Shown one piece after another: positions 6,728 through 14,400 of a DNA stretch of 17,111 nucleotides (position 1 is its first letter; every line of letters begins with the position of its first letter). Location: NCBI GenBank assembly GCA_002346545.1, contig DEAA01000061.1:10787-27897 (forward strand), written 5' to 3'. Below the pieces are notes generated by a model, which made no database searches, was not told where the DNA came from, and saw only the letters and a list, made by a program, of their open reading frames with translations. The translations under genes and the position numbers were made by a program. Source of the DNA: Acidobacteria bacterium UBA2994. Lineage in GTDB: Bacteria; Acidobacteriota; Vicinamibacteria; Vicinamibacterales; UBA8438.

Positions 6728-8206
6728 TTACCGACCGTCAGGGTTGGCGTCGTCGCGGCTGCTGACCGCGCCGAGGCTTCTCAGCAATGCCTCGGTCGTG
6801 GGGTGGAGGGGGCGTGAGGCAGTGCCGACATCGAGCGGGGCCAGTCCGCGGCCGTCCGCCACACTGACCTCGGCGCCTCGTGCGGCAATCACTTCGATCA
6901 GCTGGTTCTTTGCCAGGCGGGCCGCTTCATGAATCGCGGTACGCCCGCGGCGGTCGATAGCGTTCACGTCGATCTCGCGTGCGAGCAACAGTTCCACGAT
7001 CTGCAAGGCATCAGACTCGGGCGCCTGGCGCGCCTCGTTCTGCACCGCCCCGACAGCAGCCATCAGCGGGGTCGTCCCATCGTCGGCAGGCACGTTCGGA
7101 TCGCCGCCCGCATCGAGGAGCGCCCGCAGAATACCGACGCTGGGCACACGCGCGGCCGCCGCCAGCCACAACGGGCTGGCGCCGCGAAATCGTCCGTAGG
7201 CCACGAAATCGCCCTTGAGCGGATAGGGCGGCTGGGACAGCCGGGCATTGGGATCGGCCCCATGCTCGAGCATGGCCGCCACCAGCGCCACCTTGTTGGT
7301 GTCGACCGCGGCGTGAAGCGCCGTGCGCCCGATGCTGTCGGCGATGTCCGGGTCGGCTCCCTGTCCGAGCAGGTAGAGACCCAGTTCCTCGTGGGTGCTC
7401 GGCTTCACCTCGAGCCTGTACTCCTCACCACTGATCGCCAGCCGACTCGCGGCAGCGATGAGCAGCGGGCTCCGCCCGGAACTCTGGTCGTCCTCTTCGT
7501 CGATCCGGGCATTGAACCCCAGCACCGGCTCGGCGGCGTTCACGTCCGCGCCACCGTCCACGAGCGCCCGTGCCGCGTCAACCGCACCCGCTCGAGCCGC
7601 CAGCAGCAACGCCGTGGTGCCATGGAGCGACCGGGCTTCCACGTCCGCTCCCGCGGCGAGCAAAAGCCGGACAACGTCCGTATGTCCCTCGGCCGCCGCC
7701 CACATCAGTGGTGTCTGATTCTTGAAATGCGTGGTCGGCTCGACGTCGGCCCCAGCGCTCAGCAACGCCTCGACCAGCGGTGCGCTTCCGGTCCGCGCCG
7801 CCGCCATCAGCACCGTCTCGCCGCTGGGCTTTGCCTGATTCGGGTCAGCCCCGGCCCCGAGGAGGGCCTGCCCGACTTCGGCACTGGCATTCAGGGCCGC
7901 CCGGGCCAGCGGCACGACCCCGAGCTCGTTCACCGCATTCGGGTTGGCCCCAGCGCCGAGCAGGGTCTCGACCATCTGCAGGTCGTTCCAGTGCGCAGCC
8001 CAGTGCAGCGCCGTCGCTCCGTCCGGCTGACCGAGATTCGGATCCGCCCCGTCGGCGAGCAATGCGCGGACGGCCGCTGGGCCCTGCCTCTCGGCCGCGT
8101 CAGCGATCCGGGCCTCCTGCGCGCTGGCAATGGTGGCCAGCAACAGCAGCACACCGCTCACGAGCGCCCGAAGCCTGGAGCCTCGAGCCTGAAACCGTCG
8201 TGTCAT
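6728..8206 (-). CDS. Exported ankyrin-repeat protein, complete copy
   Basis: A 492-residue protein with an N-terminal signal peptide (hydrophobic core LVSGVLLLLATIA, cleavage likely after ASA near residue 29) followed by about eleven ankyrin repeats covering the rest. Typical units are GATALHWAA, NQTPLMWAAAEGH and GRTALHAAV, each with an LLxxGADPN loop. Extra residues interrupt the repeats around 225-265, 320-340 and 390-405; the last corresponds to the insertion seen in the partial paralogue at the start of the window. Export is notable because many characterised ankyrin proteins act inside cells. It starts nine bases after the DUF1552 stop. Its ribosome binding site (AGAGGG, 8211-8216) overlaps that stop codon, so the genes are co-transcribed. 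Residues 5-12 are encoded by a short heptamer repeat (8171-8191). The likely role is a binding scaffold for its operon partners in the periplasm; this is inference. Confidence 0.92.
   Translation of the reverse strand: MTRRFQARGSRLRALVSGVLLLLATIASAQEARIADAAERQGPAAVRALLADGADPNLGQPDGATALHWAAHWNDLQMVETLLGAGANPNAVNELGVVPLARAALNASAEVGQALLGAGADPNQAKPSGETVLMAAARTGSAPLVEALLSAGADVEPTTHFKNQTPLMWAAAEGHTDVVRLLLAAGADVEARSLHGTTALLLAARAGAVDAARALVDGGADVNAAEPVLGFNARIDEEDDQSSGRSPLLIAAASRLAISGEEYRLEVKPSTHEELGLYLLGQGADPDIADSIGRTALHAAVDTNKVALVAAMLEHGADPNARLSQPPYPLKGDFVAYGRFRGASPLWLAAAARVPSVGILRALLDAGGDPNVPADDGTTPLMAAVGAVQNEARQAPESDALQIVELLLAREIDVNAIDRRGRTAIHEAARLAKNQLIEVIAARGAEVSVADGRGLAPLDVGTASRPLHPTTEALLRSLGAVSSRDDANPDGR
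8171..8191. repeat. Three tandem heptamers inside the ankyrin signal-peptide region
   Basis: Three direct heptamers of the form NNAGCCY (+ strand phase, beginning at 8170) lie within codons 5-12 of the ankyrin gene, just before the hydrophobic core of the signal peptide. They share their core with the heptamers of the intergenic arms at 4242-4263 and 4399-4420. Confidence 0.45.
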
Positions 8207-8215
8207 CGCGCCCTC

Positions 8216-9571
8216 TTAGACCGACAACCCCGTCAGCTTGCCGGTACTGTCGCCGAGCTCGTCGGTGGGCACGCCAAGCTTGTCGAGCATGGTCAGAAAC
8301 AGATTGGTGTTCGGCGTATCCGCCTCGACCCGGATCTGGCGGCCGCCCTTGAGCTGCCCGGCCCCGCCACCGACGAGCACGGTGGGCAGGTCGTGGTGAT
8401 CGTGGCGATTGCCGTCGCTCATGCCGCTGCCGAACATGATCATCACCGAATCGAGCAGTGTCCCGTCTCCGTCTGGCGTGGCCGCCAGCCGGTCAACGTA
8501 GTGCGCAACCATCGTGGTCAGATACTCGTCCACCTTCTTCAGTCGTTCGATCAGCGACTGGTCGCCGCCGTGGTGGGACAGGGCGTGGTGCGCATCCGGC
8601 ACCCCGATCTCCGGATACGCCCGCACGCTCGTCTCGTGCCCCATCATGAACGTGATGACTCGCGTCAGGTCCGCCTGGTAGGCCAGCACCTGCAGATCGA
8701 ACATCAGCTTCGCGTGATCCTCGAACCGTTCCGGTACCCCGACTGGCTGATCCATCTCCGGCAGCTCGGTGGTGCCCTGCCGCTCCGCGGTCTGGATCCG
8801 GCGCTCCACGTCTCGCACCGCTTCGAGATACTCATTGAGCTTCACCCGGTCGCGGGCACCCAGCTCGCCACTCAAGCGAGCTGCCTTGGCGGTCACCATG
8901 TCGAGCAGACTCCGATCCTTCTGCCGCGCCTCGAGCCAGGCGGCCGGATCGGTGGTGCCGCTTGTGCCGAACAGCCGCTCGAACACGGCCCGCGGATCGC
9001 TCTCCATCGGCAGCGGCGTGGTCTCACTGCTCCAGCACAGCGTGTTGGCATACGCACAGCTGTAGCCGGGATCGCATGACCCGGCGCGCGACACCGCGGA
9101 CTCGAGCGACAGCTCCAGCGACGCCAGCTGGGTTTCCTGTCCCAGAACCCGGGCGGCGAGCTGATCCATCGACACTCCGGATCGGATGTCGGCGCCCTCC
9201 GTCTTCCTAGGATGCACGCCGGTCAGAAACGCGCCCGCCGCCCTCGCGTGGTCGCCCGCTCCCTCACCCGGGCGAGCGATGCCCTCTTCGCTGCAGAGGC
9301 CGCTGATCATCAGCATCTTGTCGCGATGCGCCGCCAGTGGCTGCAGCGTCGACATGATCTCGAGCGGCGCGTTCTCGATGGTGGGCGTCCAGTTGGGCAT
9401 AAACATGCCGTTGGGCACATACACGACCCCGAGCCGACGAATCGGTTCGGCCGCCCGCGCCGCGGCACCACCGAACGCCGGCACCATGCTGTCGAGTAAC
9501 GGCAGGGCCAGGCTCACGCCCATCCCACGCAGAAACGTTCGCCGCGGAAGATGCTTTTTGGTGACGATCAT
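8216..9571 (-). CDS. DUF1552 (HXXSHH) Tat-exported protein, copy 2
   Basis: A 451-residue DUF1552 protein and paralogue of the one at 2851-4215. The Tat signal PRRTFLRG near residues 9-16 is followed by a hydrophobic stretch ending near GGAAARAA. The HXXSHH motif is HALSHH at 329-334, exactly the residue numbers of copy 1, again followed by GGD. Cys166 and Cys172 match the Cys pair of copy 1. GSGMSDGNRHD matches the second polar cluster. The start at 9571 is chosen over a longer frame to 9637 because it gives an ATGA overlap with the DUF1592 stop and places the Tat motif near the N-terminus. No catalytic activity is established for the family. In this operon it is followed, not preceded, by the ankyrin gene. 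Confidence 0.93.
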   Translation of the reverse strand: MIVTKKHLPRRTFLRGMGVSLALPLLDSMVPAFGGAAARAAEPIRRLGVVYVPNGMFMPNWTPTIENAPLEIMSTLQPLAAHRDKMLMISGLCSEEGIARPGEGAGDHARAAGAFLTGVHPRKTEGADIRSGVSMDQLAARVLGQETQLASLELSLESAVSRAGSCDPGYSCAYANTLCWSSETTPLPMESDPRAVFERLFGTSGTTDPAAWLEARQKDRSLLDMVTAKAARLSGELGARDRVKLNEYLEAVRDVERRIQTAERQGTTELPEMDQPVGVPERFEDHAKLMFDLQVLAYQADLTRVITFMMGHETSVRAYPEIGVPDAHHALSHHGGDQSLIERLKKVDEYLTTMVAHYVDRLAATPDGDGTLLDSVMIMFGSGMSDGNRHDHHDLPTVLVGGGAGQLKGGRQIRVEADTPNTNLFLTMLDKLGVPTDELGDSTGKLTGLSV

Positions 9572-11961
9572 GGCTCTCGCGATCTCCTCATCTGGAACGG
9601 TGTGCTTTCGACGACGGCCTGAATGACGGCCGACCATCGGTAGTCGTGCTCACCGGCCGCGCGCGTGATCTGGCGCACCGCCGGGCGATCGACGTGCTCG
9701 ACGCCGCGACCGAGCGCATACGTCAGCAGCTTCTCGGTCACGGTCTCTGCGAATCGCTCCTCGGCATTCAGGAGCAACTGGCGCAATCCGTCCGGCCCGT
9801 CGAACTCCTGCCCGTTCGGCATCGTGGCCGTGGCCTCAATCGGTGCGCCGTTCTCCTCGGTTCGCCACGCGCCCACGCCGTCGAAATTCTCGAGCGAGAA
9901 GCCGAGCGGGTCCATCAGCATGTGACAGCTCGCGCACACCGGACTGGTCCGATGCACTTCCATCCGCTCGCGCATCGCCATCGCGCGGCCCTCGTCAGGG
10001 TGCTCGGCGTCCGGAAGTCCCGGCACATCGGGCGGGGGCGGGGGGGGCGGCGCGCCCAGCAGGTTCTCGAGCACCCAGAGCCCACGCTTGGTGGGCGACG
10101 TGCGATTCGGGTAGGACGTGGCGGTCAGGATGCTGGCCTGTCCCAGCAGCCCCTGGCGTCCCGTCCCCACCGTCGACACCCGTCGGAAGTGGTTCCCGTA
10201 GACGTTGGGAACGCCATAGTGATCCGCCAGGCGCTCGTTCATGAACGTGTAGTCGGCCCTGAGCAGGTCCAGCAGGCTCTGATCGTCACGGACTTGACTC
10301 CGGACGAAAAGCTCGGTTTCCCGCTCCATCGCCTCGCGCAGGTTCTCGTCGAAGTCGAGAAACGCGTCCGGATCCGGAGCCGCGCTGCCGACATTGCGCA
10401 ACAGCAGCCACTGCCCGAAGAAGTTGTCGAGCAGTGCGTCCGACTTCGGATCGCCCAGCATCCGGACCACCTGGGCCTCGAGCGCGCCTGCATCGCGCAG
10501 GGCGCCGCGGGCCGCGATGTCGGTCAGTTCGTCATCCGGCACGCTGCTCCACAGGAAGAACGAGAGCCGAGACGCCAGCTCGAGGTCGCTGAGCGGGAAC
10601 GCCGTCCCGGGGGCGATACCCGTCGGGTCGCGCTCGACACGAAACAGGAACTCGGGGTCGATCAGGATACCGCGCAGGGCGAACTGGATACCTCGCTCGA
10701 ACCCGCCATCCTGCCGTCCCTCGTCGAAGAGCGACACGAGCGGAGCCACATCCTCGTCGCTCACCGGTCGTCGGAACGCCCGACGCGCCAGCGTCGACAG
10801 GATCTCCTGTGCGCACGCGTTCTCTTCGGCGCCGGCGTCCGGATGGCAGACGAACACCTGCCGCCGGCTGGCTGAATCCTCTGGTTGCCGCCCCTCGAAC
10901 GGTCCGCGAATCTCGACACGGTCGAGCGCCATCGCCAGGTTGCGGTCTCGTGAGAACGCAAGACTCGACACCGCCGCCTGCGGCGTCAACTCACCCTCTG
11001 CGACGGCGCCCTGCTCGACGAACGCCGCGCTCAGCAGTCTGGTGCCCGCCTTGACCTCAACCCGGATCTGCAAACCCTCGTCCGCGATCTGCTCGTAGAG
11101 CGTCGGTCGAGACACGGCGTCCCACGGCGCTCGCACCCCATCGCCTCCCACCGCGAACTCGGCGACTCGTTCCCGATCCAGCCTTAGCTCGATCTCGTTA
11201 CGCTCGCCCAACCCGCGAATGTGGTTGCCGTAGGCCCGGAGCAGCACGAGCTTGATCTCGTATTCGCCGTCGACAGGAAAGTGATGACGCACGGCCAGAC
11301 CGCCGCGCGTTCCGAACGGCAGCCCCTCGCTCATTCGACCGTTCTGCCACTTCGTGTAGGGGATGCTGTGCGATTCGATGGCGGGCAGGATCGTGTCAGC
11401 GTCACCCATCGCCAGGCGACTGATCTTCTCCGCGGCGGCCATGTAGCGGTCCAAGAGGAGGGGCGAAACCGCCAGGATGTCGGCGATGTTGTCGAACCCG
11501 TAGCCTGACTCGTCAGGAGGAAGCAGGGTGGTTTCGTCGATCTCGAGCGCCAGCAGGTCTCGAACGGCGTTCCGGTACTCGGCGCGGTTTAGACGGTGAA
11601 TCGGAGGCTGTCCCGGGTCGGGATTCGCCGCGGCTGCCGCGTCGAGGGCGGCCTCGAGTGACTCGGCGACCCGGTCATACAGGGCATCCTCCGGGCGCGG
11701 ACGTCCGGGCGGCGGCATCGCACGGCCACGCAGCTTGTGCGCCACCTTCTCCCACACCTCGACCTCGTCGACGACCTGGCCGATGCGCTCCATGTCCACC
11801 GACTGGAGCGTCAGTCCGGCCTGCAGGGTGCGATCGTTGTGGCAGGCCACACAGTAGCGGTCCAGCACCCCCCGATGGGCGGCCGGCGGCTCCTGCGCGG
11901 CGACCGGCATCGCCAGTCCCACGGTCAGGACGGCCAGGGCCCCACGCCGTAACGTGCGCAT
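9568..11961 (-). CDS. DUF1592-family (PSD/PSCyt) exported cytochrome c-like protein, copy 2
   Basis: A 797-residue paralogue of the protein at 383-2854 with the same domain order. It has a signal peptide (about 1-22, ending PVAAQ), a cytochrome c-like segment with CVACH at 37-41 and likely axial Met82 in AMPP, a DUF1587-type HRLNRAEY segment, a beta-rich middle region (GGLAVRHHFPVDGEYEIK), a DUF1595/DUF1592 region (ILIDPEFLFR), a DUF1588 segment with CASCH at 676-680, and a C-terminal DUF1585 segment. A proline run encoded by a G8/C8 tract near 10040 corresponds to a PPSPPPPD stretch in copy 1. The ATG at 11961 is preferred over a start at 12015 because of its ribosome binding site and signal peptide. 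It is the first gene of the minus-strand operon and overlaps the DUF1552 gene by four bases. Both haem sites suggest periplasmic electron transfer; the reaction is unknown. Confidence 0.93.
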   Translation of the reverse strand: MRTLRRGALAVLTVGLAMPVAAQEPPAAHRGVLDRYCVACHNDRTLQAGLTLQSVDMERIGQVVDEVEVWEKVAHKLRGRAMPPPGRPRPEDALYDRVAESLEAALDAAAAANPDPGQPPIHRLNRAEYRNAVRDLLALEIDETTLLPPDESGYGFDNIADILAVSPLLLDRYMAAAEKISRLAMGDADTILPAIESHSIPYTKWQNGRMSEGLPFGTRGGLAVRHHFPVDGEYEIKLVLLRAYGNHIRGLGERNEIELRLDRERVAEFAVGGDGVRAPWDAVSRPTLYEQIADEGLQIRVEVKAGTRLLSAAFVEQGAVAEGELTPQAAVSSLAFSRDRNLAMALDRVEIRGPFEGRQPEDSASRRQVFVCHPDAGAEENACAQEILSTLARRAFRRPVSDEDVAPLVSLFDEGRQDGGFERGIQFALRGILIDPEFLFRVERDPTGIAPGTAFPLSDLELASRLSFFLWSSVPDDELTDIAARGALRDAGALEAQVVRMLGDPKSDALLDNFFGQWLLLRNVGSAAPDPDAFLDFDENLREAMERETELFVRSQVRDDQSLLDLLRADYTFMNERLADHYGVPNVYGNHFRRVSTVGTGRQGLLGQASILTATSYPNRTSPTKRGLWVLENLLGAPPPPPPPDVPGLPDAEHPDEGRAMAMRERMEVHRTSPVCASCHMLMDPLGFSLENFDGVGAWRTEENGAPIEATATMPNGQEFDGPDGLRQLLLNAEERFAETVTEKLLTYALGRGVEHVDRPAVRQITRAAGEHDYRWSAVIQAVVESTPFQMRRSREP

Positions 11962-11965
11962 CGGT

Positions 11966-11972
11966 CTCCTCT
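11966..11972 (-). promoter_or_regulatory. Ribosome binding site deciding the start at 11961
   Basis: AGAGGAG on the minus strand ends four bases before the ATG at 11961, in front of a clear signal peptide. Confidence 0.7.
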
Positions 11973-12032
11973 GCACCAGTCTCTCCACGGCGGCGGTCAC
12001 CACGCCGTTACACACACTCCCTCCAGGTGCTC

Positions 12033-12061
12033 ATGGTAACGCCCCTCGGTCATCTCCGCAA
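12033..12061 (-). promoter_or_regulatory. Weak candidate promoter of the second DUF1592 operon
   Basis: On the minus strand TTGCGG (12056-12061) and TACCAT (12033-12038) are exactly 17 bases apart, about 70 bases upstream of the start at 11961. The position suits the head of an operon. The hexamers match sigma-70 consensus only in part. The rest of the 11962-12230 gap shows no convincing gene. Confidence 0.3.
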
Positions 12062-12213
12062 CGGTCGACAGCGGATGTCTAACCTCGCGCGTGCTAATGA
12101 GTTCCTTCCGTCGATGGCCATGCCACAACTGGTCAAAGCTGGACCAGAGACTCGCTTTCTTCAGGGCGCTTCCGGTCCACCCAGCCAAGCGGCAGGGCGC
12201 CAGCGCTCCACGA

Positions 12214-12236
12214 GCCTGAGCGGCTGTCGCTCAGGC
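12214..12236 (-). terminator. 9-bp hairpin at the end of the prolyl oligopeptidase gene
   Basis: GCCTGAGCG pairs perfectly with CGCTCAGGC across a 5-base loop and overlaps the TGA stop of the peptidase gene (12231-12233). It is placed to end transcription before the DUF1592 operon, but no T-run follows, so it is only a possible terminator. Confidence 0.35.
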
Positions 12237-14375
12237 CTCGCCCAGATGCCTCAGAACGAAGGCCCACTGGTCGGCGATGTCTTCGATCTGCATCCAGGTC
12301 GGCTTCCCGGCGCCATGCCCCGCGCGGGTCTCGACCCGCACCAGCACCGGCTGGTCGCACCCCTGGGCGAACTGCATCGCCGCCCCAAATTTGTAGCTGT
12401 GCCACGGAACGACGCGATCATCGTGGTCCGCCGTGGTCACCAGCGTCGGTGGATAGCAGGCTCCGTCCTCCAGGTTGTGCAGCGGGGAGTAGGCGTACTG
12501 CGCCTCGAATTCTTCCTCCACCTCGCTCAACCCGTAGTCGGTGTTCCAGTTTCGCGCGTTCGCGCTTGGCAGGTGATAGCGCAACATGTCCAGCACGCCG
12601 ACCGCCGGCAACGCCGCGCCGAACAGATCGGGCCGCTGGATGAGCGACGCCGCCACCAGCAACCCGCCGTTGCTGCCACCCTGGATCGCCAGCTTCTCGC
12701 TCGAGGTATAGCCTTCCTCGATCAGATACTCGGCGGCCGCGATGAAATCGTCGAAGACGTTCTGCTTACGATCCTTGGTCCCCGCCAGGTGCCACTCCTT
12801 CCCGTACTCGCCGCCCCCGCGGAGGTTGGGCACCGCTAGGACGCCGCCACGCTCGACCCAGACGAACCGGGAGAGGCTGAACGCAGGCGTCATCGAGATG
12901 TTGAATCCGCCGTAGCCGTACAACAACGTCGGATTCCGGCCGTCCAGTTCCACATCGCGCCGGTGAGTGATGAACATCGGGATCCGGGTGCCGTCCTTAC
13001 TGGCGTAGAACACTTGCGTGGTGACGAAGTCCTCCGGGTCGATGTCGACGCCGGCCCGCCGGAATTCGCTGCTCTCCCCCGTCTCGACGTCGTAGCGATA
13101 GATGGTCGTCGGCTGGGCGTAGCTGGTGAGGGTGTAGAACGTCTCGTCGTCGTCGAGCGCACCGCCGAAACCGGACACGCTCCCGACGCCGGGCAGTTCC
13201 ACGGTCCTCACCGCGGTGCCGTCGAGCTCGAGTACCTCGACGAGCGGCAGCACGTTCTTCAGATACGAAGCGACCAGACGGCCGCCGACGAGCGACACAC
13301 CGGCCAACGCCTCCTCACGCTGAGGCAGAATCTCCTCCCACTGGTCCCGGTCGGGGTTCTCCACGTCGACCGCGAGCACCCGGTTGCGCGGCGCATCCAG
13401 GGTGGTCATGAAGAAGAATCGGCTGCCCTCGTTGCCGAGGAACGTGTAGAGCGCATCCCACTCATCGAGCAGCTTCACGACCGGGGCGTCGGACGTCTCG
13501 AGATCGCGGTAGTACACCGCATTGGTGAGATAGCCCTCCTGGACGCTGATCACGAGATAGCGACCATCATCGGTCACCGTCGCGTAGGGATTCCGCCGCG
13601 GATGTTCTGGAATCTCGTAGACGAGTTCGTCCTGGTCCATCGACGTGCCGAGCTGGTGTCGGAAGACGCGAACCGCCTTCCCGCCGTCACCTTCGCCATC
13701 GGCGCCGATGGGGTAACGGCTGTAGTAGAAGCTCTCCCCGTCCCGGCTCCAGCTCACCCCGGTGAACTTCGTGTGGTCGATCCGATCCGGAAGATCATCG
13801 CCCGTCTCGACGTTCCGCACCGACCAGGAGCGCCAATCGGAGCCCCCATCGCTGCGCGCGTAGGCTACGTGCTTCGCCTCTGGGCTCACCACCAGCCCGG
13901 CCAGCGAGACGGTCCCGTCCTCACTGAACGCGTTCGGGTCGAGCAGTACGCGCGGCTCGGCGTCGAGCGCGTCGGCGACGAAGGTCACGAAGTGGTTCTG
14001 GAGCCCGTCGTTGCGCGAGTAGAAGTACTTACCACCTTCCTTGAACGGCATCGTGAACCGCTCGTGGTCCCACAACGCCGTCAGCCGGTTCTTGACCTCG
14101 TCTCGAGCCGGAATCGCCTCGAGCGCCGGCACCGAGAGCGCGTTCTGCGCCTCGATCCATGCACGGGTCTCGGGGCCATCGACTTCCTCCAGCCAGCGAT
14201 AGGGGTCGGCGACTTCCACCCCATGGTAGGTATCGACCACGTCGCCGCGCGGAGACTCCGGGTATTCCATCGCTGGCTCGGTTTCACCACAGGAGGAGGC
14301 GACGAGCGGCACGCACAGCACGACCGCCGCCCACCGACCACCGCCCACCGCCGACACCGTCCTGACTGCGCGCAC
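12231..14375 (-). CDS. Prolyl oligopeptidase family serine peptidase (S9A), exported
   Basis: A 714-residue S9A peptidase, the usual length for prolyl oligopeptidase plus a leader. These enzymes cleave short peptides after proline. The N-terminal segment DTYHGVEVADPYRWLEE is typical, followed by a beta-propeller (about 75-430) that gates access, then the alpha/beta-hydrolase domain (about 460-714). The catalytic triad is visible: Ser568 in GGSNGG, Asp652 in DHDDRV (assigned by its spacing to Arg654, the expected substrate-binding Arg) and His687 in RAGHGAG. The leader reaches a Cys at 29 after LVASS. That is an imperfect lipobox, so the protein may be a lipoprotein or a Sec-exported periplasmic enzyme. 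The start is GTG, supported by a near-perfect ribosome binding site. It lies 25 bases after the cyclophilin gene, in the same operon. It probably degrades proline-containing peptides imported or released outside the cytoplasm. Confidence 0.94.
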   Translation of the reverse strand: MRAVRTVSAVGGGRWAAVVLCVPLVASSCGETEPAMEYPESPRGDVVDTYHGVEVADPYRWLEEVDGPETRAWIEAQNALSVPALEAIPARDEVKNRLTALWDHERFTMPFKEGGKYFYSRNDGLQNHFVTFVADALDAEPRVLLDPNAFSEDGTVSLAGLVVSPEAKHVAYARSDGGSDWRSWSVRNVETGDDLPDRIDHTKFTGVSWSRDGESFYYSRYPIGADGEGDGGKAVRVFRHQLGTSMDQDELVYEIPEHPRRNPYATVTDDGRYLVISVQEGYLTNAVYYRDLETSDAPVVKLLDEWDALYTFLGNEGSRFFFMTTLDAPRNRVLAVDVENPDRDQWEEILPQREEALAGVSLVGGRLVASYLKNVLPLVEVLELDGTAVRTVELPGVGSVSGFGGALDDDETFYTLTSYAQPTTIYRYDVETGESSEFRRAGVDIDPEDFVTTQVFYASKDGTRIPMFITHRRDVELDGRNPTLLYGYGGFNISMTPAFSLSRFVWVERGGVLAVPNLRGGGEYGKEWHLAGTKDRKQNVFDDFIAAAEYLIEEGYTSSEKLAIQGGSNGGLLVAASLIQRPDLFGAALPAVGVLDMLRYHLPSANARNWNTDYGLSEVEEEFEAQYAYSPLHNLEDGACYPPTLVTTADHDDRVVPWHSYKFGAAMQFAQGCDQPVLVRVETRAGHGAGKPTWMQIEDIADQWAFVLRHLGEA

Positions 14376-14380
14376 AGCCG

Positions 14381-14387
14381 CCTCCTC
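14381..14387 (-). promoter_or_regulatory. Ribosome binding site supporting a GTG start
   Basis: GAGGAGG on the minus strand lies five bases upstream of the GTG at 14375. It favours this start over GTG codons six and nine codons further in. Confidence 0.7.
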
Positions 14388-14400
14388 TGTGACTCACGCC

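Noticed and set aside
6929..9079. Long plus-strand open frame of 716 codons opposite the ankyrin and DUF1552 genes
   Set aside because: It runs antisense to two well-supported genes, has a low-complexity Arg/Gln/His/Gly-rich translation with no recognisable domain, and is explained by high GC content making stop codons rare.
10030..10050. Run of eight G in the second DUF1592 gene as a possible phase-variation tract
   Set aside because: It encodes a proline run that is matched in the paralogue as PPSPPPPD without a homopolymer, so protein constraint explains it and no frame disruption is seen.
11997..12188. Minus-strand 63-codon open frame in the gap before the second DUF1592 gene
   Set aside because: It has no ribosome binding site I can see and no recognised domain. 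Its third-position GC is lower than in the neighbouring genes, and it would cover the likely promoter region.
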